Positions 8,524 through 16,711 of a DNA stretch of 64,000 nucleotides are shown piece after piece (positions within the stretch are counted from its first letter, which is position 1; every line of letters begins with the position of its first letter). The translations under genes were made by a program, and so were the position numbers. The stretch lies in assembly GCF_900113635.1 (NCBI RefSeq), contig NZ_FOQA01000002.1:186001-250000 (forward strand). Reading direction: 5' to 3'. This DNA is from Tindallia magadiensis (GTDB lineage Bacteria > Bacillota > Clostridia > Peptostreptococcales > Tindalliaceae). The notes beneath the pieces are model-generated. The model was not told the DNA's origin and searched no databases. It worked only from the letters and a program-made list of their open reading frames with translations.

Positions 8524-9492
8524 ATGGATCGAAATCTGGCCTTGGATTTAGTGAGAGTGACGGAGACGGCTGCATTAAGAGCTGCGAAGTTTATGGGAAG
8601 AGGCGATAAAAACGCAGCGGATCAGGCTGGGGTAGATGGTATGCGACGTATGTTTGATACTATTGATATTGACGGAATTGTAGTGATTGGTGAAGGTGAG
8701 ATGGATGAAGCGCCGATGCTTTATATCGGCGAAGCAGTAGGAAAAGGTGGACCTCATTCACCTAAGGTAGATATTGCGGTAGATCCTGTGGAAGGGACTA
8801 CCAGTGTGGCTAACGGAATGCCAAACTCTATTTCGGTTATTGCCATGGCACCAAGAGGCTGTCTGCTAAATGCCCCAGATATGTACATGGATAAAATTGC
8901 GGTGGGACCTAAAGCGGCACCATATGTTGATTTGAGTGCGCCGGTAGAGGACAATCTTAAGGCGACAGCGGGAGCGTTGGGTAAAAGCATTCAGGACTTA
9001 ACCATAGCCATTTTGAATCGGGATCGCCATGCGGGCATTATTGAAGAGTGTCGAAAAGCTGGTGCGCGGATAAAACTTTTTGAAAACGGTGATGTAGATG
9101 CAGCTGTAGCAACTTGTGTTGAAGAGACTGGTGTAGACATGCTGCTAGGTATTGGTGGAGCACCGGAAGGTGTTATTGCCGCCGCTGCGCTGAAATGCAT
9201 GGGTGGAAATTTTCAGGGGCAGTTAGTGCCTTTTGAAGAAGAAGAGGAAGAGCGATGCAAAAAAATGGGAATTGATGTGTCTAAAATTTTAACCCTGGAC
9301 GATATGGTGAAAGGACCTGAAGCTTATTTTGCCGCAACAGGAATATCCGATGGAGCTTTACTGAAAGGTGTTAATTTTATCGGGAATGGTATGGGGAAAA
9401 CCCATTCTGTGGTGATGCGTTCTGAAAGCGGCACCATTCGCTTTGTTGAAGCCATTCATAATTTCAATAGAAAGCCGCTTTATGCGTTTTAG
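8524..9492 (+). CDS. glpX: class II fructose-1,6-bisphosphatase
   Basis: A 322-residue metal-dependent phosphatase that makes fructose-6-phosphate in gluconeogenesis. The family signatures are clear: [15 protein letters not shown] (metal-binding acidic residues) near residue 60, [17 protein letters not shown] near 89, and [22 protein letters not shown] near 205. The length is normal. ATG follows GGGAGGTG. Its stop codon overlaps the Shine-Dalgarno of rho, so the two are co-transcribed, an arrangement frequent in Clostridia. For an amino-acid fermenter a gluconeogenic enzyme is expected to be essential for making sugars. Confidence 0.95.
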   Translation: MDRNLALDLVRVTETAALRAAKFMGRGDKNAADQAGVDGMRRMFDTIDIDGIVVIGEGEMDEAPMLYIGEAVGKGGPHSPKVDIAVDPVEGTTSVANGMPNSISVIAMAPRGCLLNAPDMYMDKIAVGPKAAPYVDLSAPVEDNLKATAGALGKSIQDLTIAILNRDRHAGIIEECRKAGARIKLFENGDVDAAVATCVEETGVDMLLGIGGAPEGVIAAAALKCMGGNFQGQLVPFEEEEEERCKKMGIDVSKILTLDDMVKGPEAYFAATGISDGALLKGVNFIGNGMGKTHSVVMRSESGTIRFVEAIHNFNRKPLYAF

Positions 9493-9503
9493 GAGGTGTC
9501 CGC

Positions 9504-10802
9504 TTGGATCGCAAGGGACTTGAAGAAAAAAAGCTCCAAGATTTACGTGACATTGCAAAAACCATGGGTATTAAAAATCTGGCACGTTATCGAAAACAGG
9601 AGCTGATTGATTTAATCATGGGCGCTGAAGAAAAAAAGAAAAGCCTTGTGCTGCCTCAACATCTTTCGGAAGAAATACCGGATGGAGAAGAGGCGAATAA
9701 GGCACAGGGAATCCTGGAAATCATGCAGGATGGATATGGATTTTTGAGAAGTGATAATTACCTGTCTGGTGATGCTGATATTTATATGTCACCATCTCAG
9801 ATACGGAGATTCAGTATGAAAACCGGCGACTTAATTACAGGGGTTACACGACCGCCTAAATCTGGCGAGAAGTATAAAGCCCTATTATATGTTCGGAAAA
9901 TAAATGGATTGGATCCGGAAAAAGCTAGCAAAAGACCTTCCTTTGAAGACCTAACCCCTATTTATCCTCAAGAAAGGTTAAATCTTGAATACCAGAATCA
10001 CGACTTGTCTACCCGCCTTATTGACCTTATTGCACCTATCGGAAAAGGCCAACGCGGTCTCATTGTTTCTCCTCCAAAAGCAGGAAAAACCATTTTACTT
10101 CAGAAAATAGCGAATAGCGTAGCTCATAACAATCCGGAAGTGGAAATCATTGTGTTGCTTATTGATGAACGACCAGAAGAAGTGACGGATATGAAACGAT
10201 CAATCAAAGGAGAAGTGATTTATTCCACTTTTGATGAAATGCCAAGTCATCATATAAAAGTGGCTGAGATGGTATTAGCCCGTGCCCAACGTTTGGTAGA
10301 ACATGGTAAAGATGTACTGGTTTTATTGGACAGCCTTACTCGATTGGCGCGTGCATACAATTTAACCGTACCGGCTTCTGGACGAACCTTATCCGGTGGC
10401 TTGGACCCGGCAGCCTTGCATCCACCCAAAAAGTTTTTTGGTGCGGCCCGAAAACTGGAGGAAGCAGGAAGTCTTACGATTATGGCTACGGCCCTAGTGG
10501 ATACGGGGAGTCGTATGGATGATGTGATTTATGAAGAGTTCAAGGGAACTGGCAATATGGAGCTTCATCTAGATCGGAAACTTTCAGAAAAAAGAATTTT
10601 TCCAGCGGTGGATATTAATCGATCTGGCACCAGAAGAGAAGAACTTTTGTTAAGCCAATTAGAATTAGAGACGATATGGCGTATTCGAAGAGCTCTTAGC
10701 AACAATTCTATTCAGGAAGTGACAGAAACGATTATTAAGCTGATGACAGATAGCAAAGATAATCGAGAATTTATTGACATGGCCGGTAAAAAGTTGCTAT
10801 AA
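9504..10802 (+). CDS. rho: transcription termination factor Rho
   Basis: A 432-residue hexameric RNA-dependent ATPase that ends transcription of untranslated RNA. Order of domains: N-terminal helical Rho_N ([28 protein letters not shown]), a cold-shock-like RNA-binding domain with GYGFLRS near residue 75, and the ATPase core with Walker A SPPKAGKT near 190, Walker [17 protein letters not shown] and the Q/R-loop region ([27 protein letters not shown]). The start is TTG at 9504, chosen for AGGAGG seven bases upstream that begins at the glpX stop. No insertion is present in the RNA-binding domain. Confidence 0.96.
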   Translation: MDRKGLEEKKLQDLRDIAKTMGIKNLARYRKQELIDLIMGAEEKKKSLVLPQHLSEEIPDGEEANKAQGILEIMQDGYGFLRSDNYLSGDADIYMSPSQIRRFSMKTGDLITGVTRPPKSGEKYKALLYVRKINGLDPEKASKRPSFEDLTPIYPQERLNLEYQNHDLSTRLIDLIAPIGKGQRGLIVSPPKAGKTILLQKIANSVAHNNPEVEIIVLLIDERPEEVTDMKRSIKGEVIYSTFDEMPSHHIKVAEMVLARAQRLVEHGKDVLVLLDSLTRLARAYNLTVPASGRTLSGGLDPAALHPPKKFFGAARKLEEAGSLTIMATALVDTGSRMDDVIYEEFKGTGNMELHLDRKLSEKRIFPAVDINRSGTRREELLLSQLELETIWRIRRALSNNSIQEVTETIIKLMTDSKDNREFIDMAGKKLL

Positions 10803-10809
10803 TGATATC

Positions 10810-10838
10810 TTGCATAGGGCCAATCCCTATGCTATAAT
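10810..10838 (+). promoter_or_regulatory. rpmE promoter with a palindrome in its spacer
   Basis: TTGCAT (10810-10815), 17 bases, TATAAT (10833-10838). The spacer is filled by a perfect inverted repeat GCATAGGG-N5-CCCTATGC (10812-10832) reaching from the -35 to the base before the -10. It could be an operator or a small Rho-unit hairpin; no T-run follows. Confidence 0.55.
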
Positions 10839-10853
10839 AATAGCGTTCTTTTC

Positions 10854-10892
10854 GTACTAATCCGTCCTGAATTGGCAGGACTTTCAAAGTAC
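10854..10892 (+). promoter_or_regulatory. candidate L31 ribosomal-protein leader RNA
   Basis: Between the promoter and the Shine-Dalgarno of rpmE two nested stems form: GTACT (10854-10858) with AGTAC (10888-10892) outside, GTCCTG (10864-10869) with CAGGAC (10876-10881) inside. Autoregulatory leaders of L31 are known in Firmicutes; whether this one matches that motif needs a covariance-model search. Confidence 0.4.
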
Positions 10893-10914
10893 CAATAGGA
10901 AAGAGGTGAAGGAA

Positions 10915-11112
10915 ATGAAAAAGGGAATTCATCCGGAGTATAATGAAGTGCAGGTGCATTGTGCTTGTGGAAACGATTTTAAAACTCGGTCTACAAAAGA
11001 AGAAATTCGTGTTGAAATTTGCTCAGACTGCCATCCGTTTTACACTGGTAAACAAAAAACCATGGAAAAAGGCGGTCGTGTTGAAAAATTCAAAAAGAAA
11101 TATGGTGTGTAG
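10915..11112 (+). CDS. rpmE: 50S ribosomal protein bL31 (zinc type)
   Basis: A 65-residue large-subunit protein that bridges the two ribosomal subunits. It is the C+ (zinc-binding) form: Cys-x-Cys in HCACGN near residue 15 and Cys-x2-Cys in [11 protein letters not shown] near 35. A zinc-free paralogue under Zur control may exist elsewhere in the genome. ATG 10915 is preferred over the in-frame GTG nine bases upstream because GAGGTG lies at normal distance before it. It follows rho as in most Clostridia and has its own promoter and terminator. Confidence 0.95.
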   Translation: MKKGIHPEYNEVQVHCACGNDFKTRSTKEEIRVEICSDCHPFYTGKQKTMEKGGRVEKFKKKYGV

Positions 11113-11121
11113 TGACCAACC

Positions 11122-11157
11122 AATCCCGGCTGAATTTTTCAGCGGGATTTTCTTTTT
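11122..11157 (+). terminator. intrinsic terminator after rpmE
   Basis: AATCCCGGCTGA (11122-11133) pairs with TCAGCGGGATT (11139-11149) with one bulged G, followed by a T-rich run. Confidence 0.85.
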
Positions 11158-11190
11158 ATTTGAAAAGAAGTAAAAAAAAATTAAAATAAA

Positions 11191-11219
11191 TGTTTAAGAT
11201 CAAAAGCAGGTGGTATCAT
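11191..11219 (+). promoter_or_regulatory. candidate promoter of a small transcription unit
   Basis: TGTTTA (11191-11196), 17 bases, TATCAT (11214-11219) with extended TG at 11211-11212. It would drive a transcript of about 290 bases that ends at the hairpin at 11474-11516. Confidence 0.4.
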
Positions 11220-11331
11220 ACTAATACAATAGATTCCGGTAGTTCCCTGCCAGTCTCGGTGAACAACCAAAATGATTCTGGTGAACCCATCAGACAATAA
11301 AGAGTCGTAAAGGCTTGAAAAGTAAGAAAAA

Positions 11332-11403
11332 ATGATTGCAAGTATCGAGTATGACCTTTATGGAAGAAAAATCCAAATATTTTTGAAAGGCGTTGATGTA
11401 TGA
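11332..11403 (+). CDS. possible 23-residue micro-ORF
   Basis: ATG to TGA encoding 23 residues (starts MIASIEYDLYGRK). Its stop overlaps the ATG of the next micro-ORF as ATGA, the arrangement seen in coupled genes. It has no clear Shine-Dalgarno, so this is weak evidence. Confidence 0.15.
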   Translation: MIASIEYDLYGRKIQIFLKGVDV

Positions 11404-11474
11404 AATCAGAGCATAGTAATCCACCAAAGTTTATGAGAGAATGGCAAAGCTACTTCCGAATCTATTATGGATAA
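11400..11474 (+). CDS. possible 24-residue small protein
   Basis: ATG to TAA encoding 24 residues, with an aromatic, basic C-terminal half (REWQSYFRIYYG). GAAAGG lies nine bases before the ATG, and the stop codon abuts the terminator stem exactly, as expected for the last codon of a short mRNA. Product unknown. Confidence 0.25.
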   Translation: MKSEHSNPPKFMREWQSYFRIYYG

Positions 11475-11516
11475 CGAGCTTCTCACCTTAAAAAGTGTAG
11501 AAGCTCGTTTGATTTT
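11474..11516 (+). terminator. intrinsic terminator of the small unit
   Basis: ACGAGCTTCT (11474-11483) pairs with AGAAGCTCGT (11499-11508), followed by TTGATTTTTT. Confidence 0.8.
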
Positions 11517-11522
11517 TTGTGT

Positions 11523-11528
11523 TATAAT
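11523..11528 (+). promoter_or_regulatory. extended -10 of the flavoprotein gene
   Basis: TGTTATAAT with TATAAT at 11523-11528, immediately after the terminator; no convincing -35. Confidence 0.45.
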
Positions 11529-11564
11529 GCAGTAAACAAGCTGAAAAAAGGTGGTAGAAAACCA

Positions 11565-12911
11565 ATGATCAATAGAGAGGCAAAGGTTTTAATAATTGGT
11601 GGCGGCACAGCGGGTTATGCTTGTGCGATGGAATGTGGCAAACATGGGCTGGAAACAATCTTAGTGGAAAAGGAACCAGCCTTAGGTGGCACTGGTTTTC
11701 GTTCAGGTTGTCTTCCGGTTAAATTTCTTTTGGATCAACTAAAACTAACGAGAAAAGTAGAAATGACGGGAAGAAAATTAGCAGTAGACGAAGGTGCCTT
11801 ATTTCAAAAATGCCAGCAATACATGGCAGAAACCAGCCAAAGGATGGAAAGAAAACTAAAAGAGAATGGGGTTCAGCTACTTTTGGGGAATGGAAAATTT
11901 CTGGATGCTGATACCTATCAGGTGGATCTCCCTGATGATTCTCACCAAATCCGAGCTGAGAAGATCGTGTTGGCAACGGGAACCAGCCCTGGATATCCGG
12001 AACCTATAAGGCCGGACGGCAATAAGCTTCTTACACATAGAGAAGCCGTGATGCTTAACAGAATACCTGAATCTCTTCTGGTGCTAGGTGGAGAAGTGGA
12101 GGGATTGGAATTTGCCTCCTTGTTTTCTGAATTGGGGAGTCGGGTAACGGTCCTGGAAATGATGCCCACCTTTCTTGAAGGGATGGATGAAGACTTGAAA
12201 CAACCTTTATTTGACAGGTTATTAAAAAACGGAGTAATCTTAAAAAGTGGCTGTAAGGTAGCAGAGGCGGAAACATTGCCTGAGGGTGTCAAGGTCAGAA
12301 CTGAATCAGGAGAAACCTATTTAGGTGAAAAAGCCATTGTGGCCATGTCGCGCAAACCTAATTTTCCTAAAGGGCTTCAAGAACTGGGGATAGAAATAAA
12401 AGAAAACCGTATCTTTATCAATAGACAGTGTCAGACGAGTCTGGCGCATATGTATGCGATAGGAGATATTAATGGCCGTATGGAGATGGCGCATACCGCC
12501 GGACAACAAGGCTTATTTCTTGGCAGGCATTTAGCATTAAACCAATCCATTCCCTGGGAGTATGACGCTTTACCAAGAGCTATGTTTACCATACCGGAAA
12601 ATGCAGGAGCGGGAAAACAGGAAAAAGAGCTGATGGCTGAAAAAACATCCTACCGTAAAGGGATAGCTTATTGGAAGGATACCTGGCGGGGAGGAGTACA
12701 ACCCTGGAGCGAAGGACATATCAAGGTGCTTGTTAGTGATGAGGGTGTACTGCTGGGGGTTTGGATGACTGGTCTGGATATTGGTGAGCAGGTGAGTTTT
12801 CTTGGCATGATGGTCCAGCAGAAAATGAAAGTATCAGATATTGAAAAGCACTTGATGGTTCATCCGACATTGTCGGAAGGAATCTTACAAGCGATTGGAA
12901 ATATCCAATAA
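11565..12911 (+). CDS. FAD-dependent pyridine nucleotide-disulfide oxidoreductase, single active-site cysteine
   Basis: A 448-residue homologue of dihydrolipoamide dehydrogenase. FAD-binding GGGTAGYACA (12-21), a central NAD(P)-binding domain (VLGGEVEGLEFASLFSELG), the second FAD motif MYAIGDINGRMEMAHTA and the dimer-domain HPTLSE are present. The redox motif, normally GGTCxxxGCxPSK, reads GGTGFRSGCLPVK: Gly44 replaces the first cysteine and only Cys49 stays. It therefore cannot form the usual disulfide and probably does not oxidise dihydrolipoamide; a one-cysteine chemistry or a quinone/thiol-acceptor role is possible. No 2-oxoacid dehydrogenase genes are nearby. I chose ATG 11565 for AAGGTGG upstream. 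Confidence 0.85.
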   Translation: MINREAKVLIIGGGTAGYACAMECGKHGLETILVEKEPALGGTGFRSGCLPVKFLLDQLKLTRKVEMTGRKLAVDEGALFQKCQQYMAETSQRMERKLKENGVQLLLGNGKFLDADTYQVDLPDDSHQIRAEKIVLATGTSPGYPEPIRPDGNKLLTHREAVMLNRIPESLLVLGGEVEGLEFASLFSELGSRVTVLEMMPTFLEGMDEDLKQPLFDRLLKNGVILKSGCKVAEAETLPEGVKVRTESGETYLGEKAIVAMSRKPNFPKGLQELGIEIKENRIFINRQCQTSLAHMYAIGDINGRMEMAHTAGQQGLFLGRHLALNQSIPWEYDALPRAMFTIPENAGAGKQEKELMAEKTSYRKGIAYWKDTWRGGVQPWSEGHIKVLVSDEGVLLGVWMTGLDIGEQVSFLGMMVQQKMKVSDIEKHLMVHPTLSEGILQAIGNIQ

Positions 12912-12960
12912 ACAGGATGCTTAACTTCTTCGTTAGGGAAAGAAGGGGAGGGTGGAAAGT

Positions 12961-13830
12961 GTGACAAGGATAGAATGGATTCGATGGGCTGTGGATGAAT
13001 TAAAAAAATCGGAAGTACAAACCCCTATCTTAGATGCGGAAGTTTTGATGGCACATCTTCTAAAAGTAGAGAGAATAAAGCTTCATATGTATCCGGAGGT
13101 AGAGGTCGATCAGAGGACAGGGGATAAATTCTCTGAATTAATTCAAAGAAGAAAACAACAATGCCCTGTAGCGTATTTGACAGAAAAACAGGAATTTATG
13201 GGGCTGTCTTTTCGGGTGACACCAGCGGTTTTAATTCCTCGACCAGACACGGAAATTTTGGTGGAGGCTATATTGAAATGGGTGAAAGACCACCAGAGAG
13301 AAGACTTGTTATTGGCAGATATTGGGACTGGCAGCGGTGCTATTGCCATAAGCCTGGCTCACTTTGAACCGAGGCTTCGAATCCTAGCAACAGATATTTC
13401 TCAAGAAGCTTTAGAAATTGCCAGGAATAATGCAAAACAACAACAGGTGGATCATCAAATTACTTTTCTTTCAGGAGATATGATAGAACCGGTAAAAGCC
13501 CAAGGAAAAAAACTGGATGCAATCGTGTCTAATCCACCCTATATTACACAAGAGGAAATGAAAAGCCTTCCGCTGTCTGTCCTTGACTACGAACCGAAAA
13601 TAGCCTTGGATGGTGGCTCTGACGGACTGAACCCTTATCGGATTATTGTAAAAGAAGCTTTGGAACTGTTGAAGCCGGGGGCTCTTCTGGCTTTTGAAAT
13701 GGGATGGAAGCAAGGAGAAGCATTGCAGGCATTGATGGAGCAGGCGGGGTTGGAACATGTCAGGATTCTGAAAGATTTAGCCGGTAAAGATCGGGCGGTA
13801 CTAGGATTTAAAAAGAACTGGCAATCCTAG
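12961..13830 (+). CDS. prmC: peptide chain release factor N5-glutamine methyltransferase
   Basis: A 289-residue SAM-dependent methyltransferase that modifies the Gln of the GGQ motif in release factors. The N-terminal helical domain is followed by the Rossmann fold with LADIGTGSGAIAISLA near residue 115 and the catalytic NPPY motif (SNPPYI) near 185. The next gene is its substrate prfA, the standard arrangement. The start is taken as GTG 12961, nine bases behind GGGGAGGG; a second in-frame GTG at 12952 sits inside the Shine-Dalgarno and is less likely. Confidence 0.93.
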   Translation: MTRIEWIRWAVDELKKSEVQTPILDAEVLMAHLLKVERIKLHMYPEVEVDQRTGDKFSELIQRRKQQCPVAYLTEKQEFMGLSFRVTPAVLIPRPDTEILVEAILKWVKDHQREDLLLADIGTGSGAIAISLAHFEPRLRILATDISQEALEIARNNAKQQQVDHQITFLSGDMIEPVKAQGKKLDAIVSNPPYITQEEMKSLPLSVLDYEPKIALDGGSDGLNPYRIIVKEALELLKPGALLAFEMGWKQGEALQALMEQAGLEHVRILKDLAGKDRAVLGFKKNWQS

Positions 13831-13838
13831 AGTTGGTT

Positions 13839-13847
13839 TGATATAAT
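13839..13847 (+). promoter_or_regulatory. extended -10 promoter of prfA
   Basis: TGATATAAT with TATAAT at 13842-13847. The leader holds a 6-base hairpin AAGGGT / ACCCTT (13876-13895). Confidence 0.45.
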
Positions 13848-13925
13848 AACTTGATGGAAAAAATGTGTTGGCCATAAGGGTTATGAAACACCCTTGATAC
13901 GGATAGAGGAAAAGGTGATGAATAA

Positions 13926-14996
13926 ATGCTTGAAAAGTTGTCGTTTTTAGAGGATAAATACGAAGATCTTGGAAAAAAACTAAGTGATCCGGAAGTTATT
14001 AATCAGCAGGATTTATGGAGAAAGCTGGTAAAGGAACATGCTGAGCTGGAAGAGATTGTTGTAGTATATCGGGATTATCGAGAAACCCTTCAAGGTTTAG
14101 AAGATACAAAAGCAATCCTGTATGATAAAAGCAGCGAAGAAGAGTTAAAAGAAATGGCTCGCATGGAATTGGGCGAGTTGGAAGAAAAAGAAGAAACACT
14201 TCGGGAAAAGCTTCGGATTATGTTATTGCCCAAGGATCCTAACGATGATAAAAATGTTATTGTGGAAGTGCGTGCCGGAACAGGCGGAGACGAAGCTGGG
14301 CTTTTTGCCGCTGATTTGTTTCGGATGTATTCTCGGTTTGCAGAAGATCAAGGATGGAAAGTGGAATTAATGAGTGCCAGTGAAAGTGGTGTAGGCGGAT
14401 ATAAAGAAGTGGTCTTTATGATAAAAGGAAAAGGCGCTTACTCTATGATGAAATTTGAAAGCGGCACCCATCGTGTTCAACGTATTCCTACCACAGAATC
14501 AGGTGGTCGTATTCATACTTCGGCGGCTACAGTGGCTGTGTTGCCGGAAGTGGATGATGTGGAGCTTGAAATAAGCCCTAACGACGTAAGGATAGACGTG
14601 TTCAGGGCTTCTGGTCATGGGGGGCAAAGTGTTAATACCACAGATTCAGCTGTCCGAATTACGCATCTGGAAACAGGCATTGTATCAAGCTGTCAGGATG
14701 AAAAATCTCAGTTGAAAAATAAAGACAAAGCCATGAAAATTTTGAAAGCGCGCCTATATGATAAAATGGCACAGGAACAAGCCGATGAAATTGCTCAAAA
14801 CCGTCGTAGTCAGGTTGGGTCAGGAGATAGAAGTGAGAGAATACGAACCTATAACTACCCACAGGGTCGTGTGACGGACCACCGGATCAATATGACCATA
14901 TATCAGCTTGACTCTTTTATGCAAGGCGATATAGGGCAAATGATCAATGCATTAATTACAGAAGATCAAGCGGAGCAAATGAAAGAGATGGCATAA
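13926..14996 (+). CDS. prfA: peptide chain release factor 1
   Basis: A 356-residue class I release factor that reads UAA and UAG and hydrolyses peptidyl-tRNA. GGQ is in [20 protein letters not shown] near residue 230 and is the target of PrmC encoded upstream. The codon-recognition domain ([19 protein letters not shown]) and the C-terminal helices are complete. Because RF1 does not read UGA, it does not compete with selenocysteine insertion at prdB and prdC elsewhere in this window; RF2 would. A terminator overlaps its end. Confidence 0.96.
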   Translation: MLEKLSFLEDKYEDLGKKLSDPEVINQQDLWRKLVKEHAELEEIVVVYRDYRETLQGLEDTKAILYDKSSEEELKEMARMELGELEEKEETLREKLRIMLLPKDPNDDKNVIVEVRAGTGGDEAGLFAADLFRMYSRFAEDQGWKVELMSASESGVGGYKEVVFMIKGKGAYSMMKFESGTHRVQRIPTTESGGRIHTSAATVAVLPEVDDVELEISPNDVRIDVFRASGHGGQSVNTTDSAVRITHLETGIVSSCQDEKSQLKNKDKAMKILKARLYDKMAQEQADEIAQNRRSQVGSGDRSERIRTYNYPQGRVTDHRINMTIYQLDSFMQGDIGQMINALITEDQAEQMKEMA

Positions 14997-15026
14997 AAGA
15001 GCGGAACAATATCTCTGCTCTTTTTT
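14995..15026 (+). terminator. intrinsic terminator after prfA
   Basis: AAAAGAGC (14995-15002) pairs with GCTCTTTT (15017-15024), continuing into a T-run. Confidence 0.75.
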
Positions 15027-15087
15027 GCTGCAAGGATACCGACTACTGAAAAAAGGGTAGCTTAATCCCTTACCGTAAGGAGTTCAT

Positions 15088-16218
15088 ATGAAAAATACAC
15101 GGATAGAAACGATAAAGGCGGAAAACTGTCTGGATGAAGTGTTAGAGCCTTTTGCTGAGATGTTGTCTCAAGGAAAAACCGTTGCTTTTCCGACAGAAAC
15201 CGTTTATGGACTTGGCGCGAATGCCTTGGATGAAAAAGCGGTACAATCCATTTTTGAAGCGAAGGGTCGCCCTTCGGATAATCCTTTAATTGTTCATATA
15301 GCCCAATGGAAAGATATTCTCAAGTTGGCGGAAGAGATTACTCCCTTGGCAAAAAAACTGGCAGATACTTTTTGGCCAGGTCCCTTAACCCTTATTCTGA
15401 AAAAGAAATCCGTTGTTCCGGAATCGGTGACAGCTGGACTGGATACCGTCGCCCTTCGAATGCCTTCTCATCCAATAGCACATCGCTTAATAGCCATGGC
15501 AGGTATTCCTGTTGCCGCACCTAGTGCTAATTTATCTGGAAAGCCAAGCCCCACGAGGGGAAGTCATGTAATCAAAGATCTAAAAGGGCGTGTAGATGGC
15601 ATTATTGATGGTGGAATGGCGATGGTAGGACTGGAATCAACGGTGGTGGATGCTACCGGCGAATATCCGGTTATTTTAAGGCCTGGAGGGATTACGAAAG
15701 AACAGATTATGGAAGCGGTGAAAGGATCAGAACGAGACTTTCGAACAGATCAGCCGCCAGAGGAAAGCAAAAAAGAAGTGGCGCCAAGATCGCCAGGGAT
15801 GAAATATGTACACTATGCACCGAACGCATCCGTCGTTATTGTTCAGGTGACAGATACGCCAATGGCTGAATCGATCCGCCATCAGGCGGAAGCATATCGT
15901 TTCAAAGGTCATAAGGTAGGGATTCTTTGTACGGAAGAAACACTGAAGGATGGTTGGCCTTTACTGTGGAAAGAAGGAAAGGTGGAAACCGATCGAATAA
16001 CACCGGAAGGATGGCATATTATTCTAAACGGCAGTCTTCGGGAGCCTTCTACCATTGCTGGACGATTGTTTGATGCATTGCGCTCTTTCGATGAAACGGA
16101 AGTAACGCTGATTTTAGCCGAGGCGGTATCAGAAAAATCCTTAGGGCAAGCAATTATGAATCGACTTAAAAAGGCATCAAATGGAGAAAAAAGGATACCT
16201 AGATTAGAGAAAAAGTGA
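15088..16218 (+). CDS. tsaC: L-threonylcarbamoyladenylate synthase (Sua5/YwlC)
   Basis: A 376-residue enzyme that makes threonylcarbamoyl-AMP from threonine, bicarbonate and ATP, the first step of the t6A37 tRNA modification. The YrdC domain (1-210) shows PTETVYGLGANA, KGRPSDNPLIVHI and PSANLSGKPSPTRGSHV; the C-terminal Sua5 domain starts at the linker with SPGMKYVHYAP near 237. It has the long Sua5 type, as usual in Firmicutes. ATG follows TAAGGAG. It heads a run of closely spaced genes with ywlE (18-base gap) and rpiB, an order conserved in this group. Confidence 0.95.
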   Translation: MKNTRIETIKAENCLDEVLEPFAEMLSQGKTVAFPTETVYGLGANALDEKAVQSIFEAKGRPSDNPLIVHIAQWKDILKLAEEITPLAKKLADTFWPGPLTLILKKKSVVPESVTAGLDTVALRMPSHPIAHRLIAMAGIPVAAPSANLSGKPSPTRGSHVIKDLKGRVDGIIDGGMAMVGLESTVVDATGEYPVILRPGGITKEQIMEAVKGSERDFRTDQPPEESKKEVAPRSPGMKYVHYAPNASVVIVQVTDTPMAESIRHQAEAYRFKGHKVGILCTEETLKDGWPLLWKEGKVETDRITPEGWHIILNGSLREPSTIAGRLFDALRSFDETEVTLILAEAVSEKSLGQAIMNRLKKASNGEKRIPRLEKK

Positions 16219-16236
16219 TAGGGAGAGGCTGATAGA

Positions 16237-16707
16237 ATGAAGCAGGTTTTATTTATTTGTACGGGGAATACCTGTAGAAGTCCAATGGCGGAAGCTTTAA
16301 CCAAAGAACATCTGCAGAAAAACCCCGGATTAAAAGAAGTGTGGAATGTGAAATCGGCAGGTATTTTTGCAGCCGATCAGGAACGAGCTACTTACCAGTC
16401 TATTAAAGTGATGGACGAAAGAGGCGTGGACTTGATGGGACACAAAAGTCAACGTTTGAATAGTCAGTTGATTGACGAGTCAGATCTGGTGCTAGCAATG
16501 ACTCGTAATCATAAAGAATCTGTTTTATTGACAGAGCCACGGGCTGAAGGCAAAGTTTTTACCTTAAGGGAGTACGTGCAGGGAGAACAAGAAGATATAC
16601 AAGACCCCTTTGGACAGAATGAAGATGCTTATCGGAATACAGCAAGAGAGCTGGAGCGTTTAATACGCCAGTTGGTGAAGAAATGGGAAGAGGAAATGGA
16701 GGAATAA
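16237..16707 (+). CDS. ywlE: low-molecular-weight phosphatase, probably protein-arginine phosphatase YwlE
   Basis: A 156-residue phosphatase of the low-molecular-weight tyrosine phosphatase fold. The P-loop is CTGNTCRSPM (residues 8-17) with nucleophile Cys8 and Arg14. The Thr of GNTCR, where tyrosine phosphatases carry Ile, is the known determinant of phospho-arginine specificity in Bacillus YwlE, so it probably reverses McsB phosphorylation and protects proteins from ClpCP. The acid Asp lies in the DP motif near residue 125 (IQDPFG). The conserved neighbourhood tsaC-ywlE-rpiB supports this. Confidence 0.9.
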   Translation: MKQVLFICTGNTCRSPMAEALTKEHLQKNPGLKEVWNVKSAGIFAADQERATYQSIKVMDERGVDLMGHKSQRLNSQLIDESDLVLAMTRNHKESVLLTEPRAEGKVFTLREYVQGEQEDIQDPFGQNEDAYRNTARELERLIRQLVKKWEEEMEE

Positions 16708-16711
16708 ACCA

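Larger units (their letters stand above)
11226..11516 (+). ncRNA. candidate small RNA or small-protein transcript
   Basis: A stretch of nearly 400 bases without a normal gene is bounded by a plausible promoter and a strong terminator, and the next gene has its own -10 directly behind that terminator. The unit is therefore probably independent. It holds two very short overlapping frames (11332-11403 and 11400-11474). I do not recognise it as any riboswitch, T-box or 6S RNA. It could be a regulatory RNA, a small-protein mRNA or a leader remnant. Confidence 0.35.

Noticed and set aside
11200-11300. Possible riboswitch (cobalamin, TPP, c-di-GMP or T-box)
   Set aside because: None of the conserved core motifs of these classes is present; only generic hairpins.
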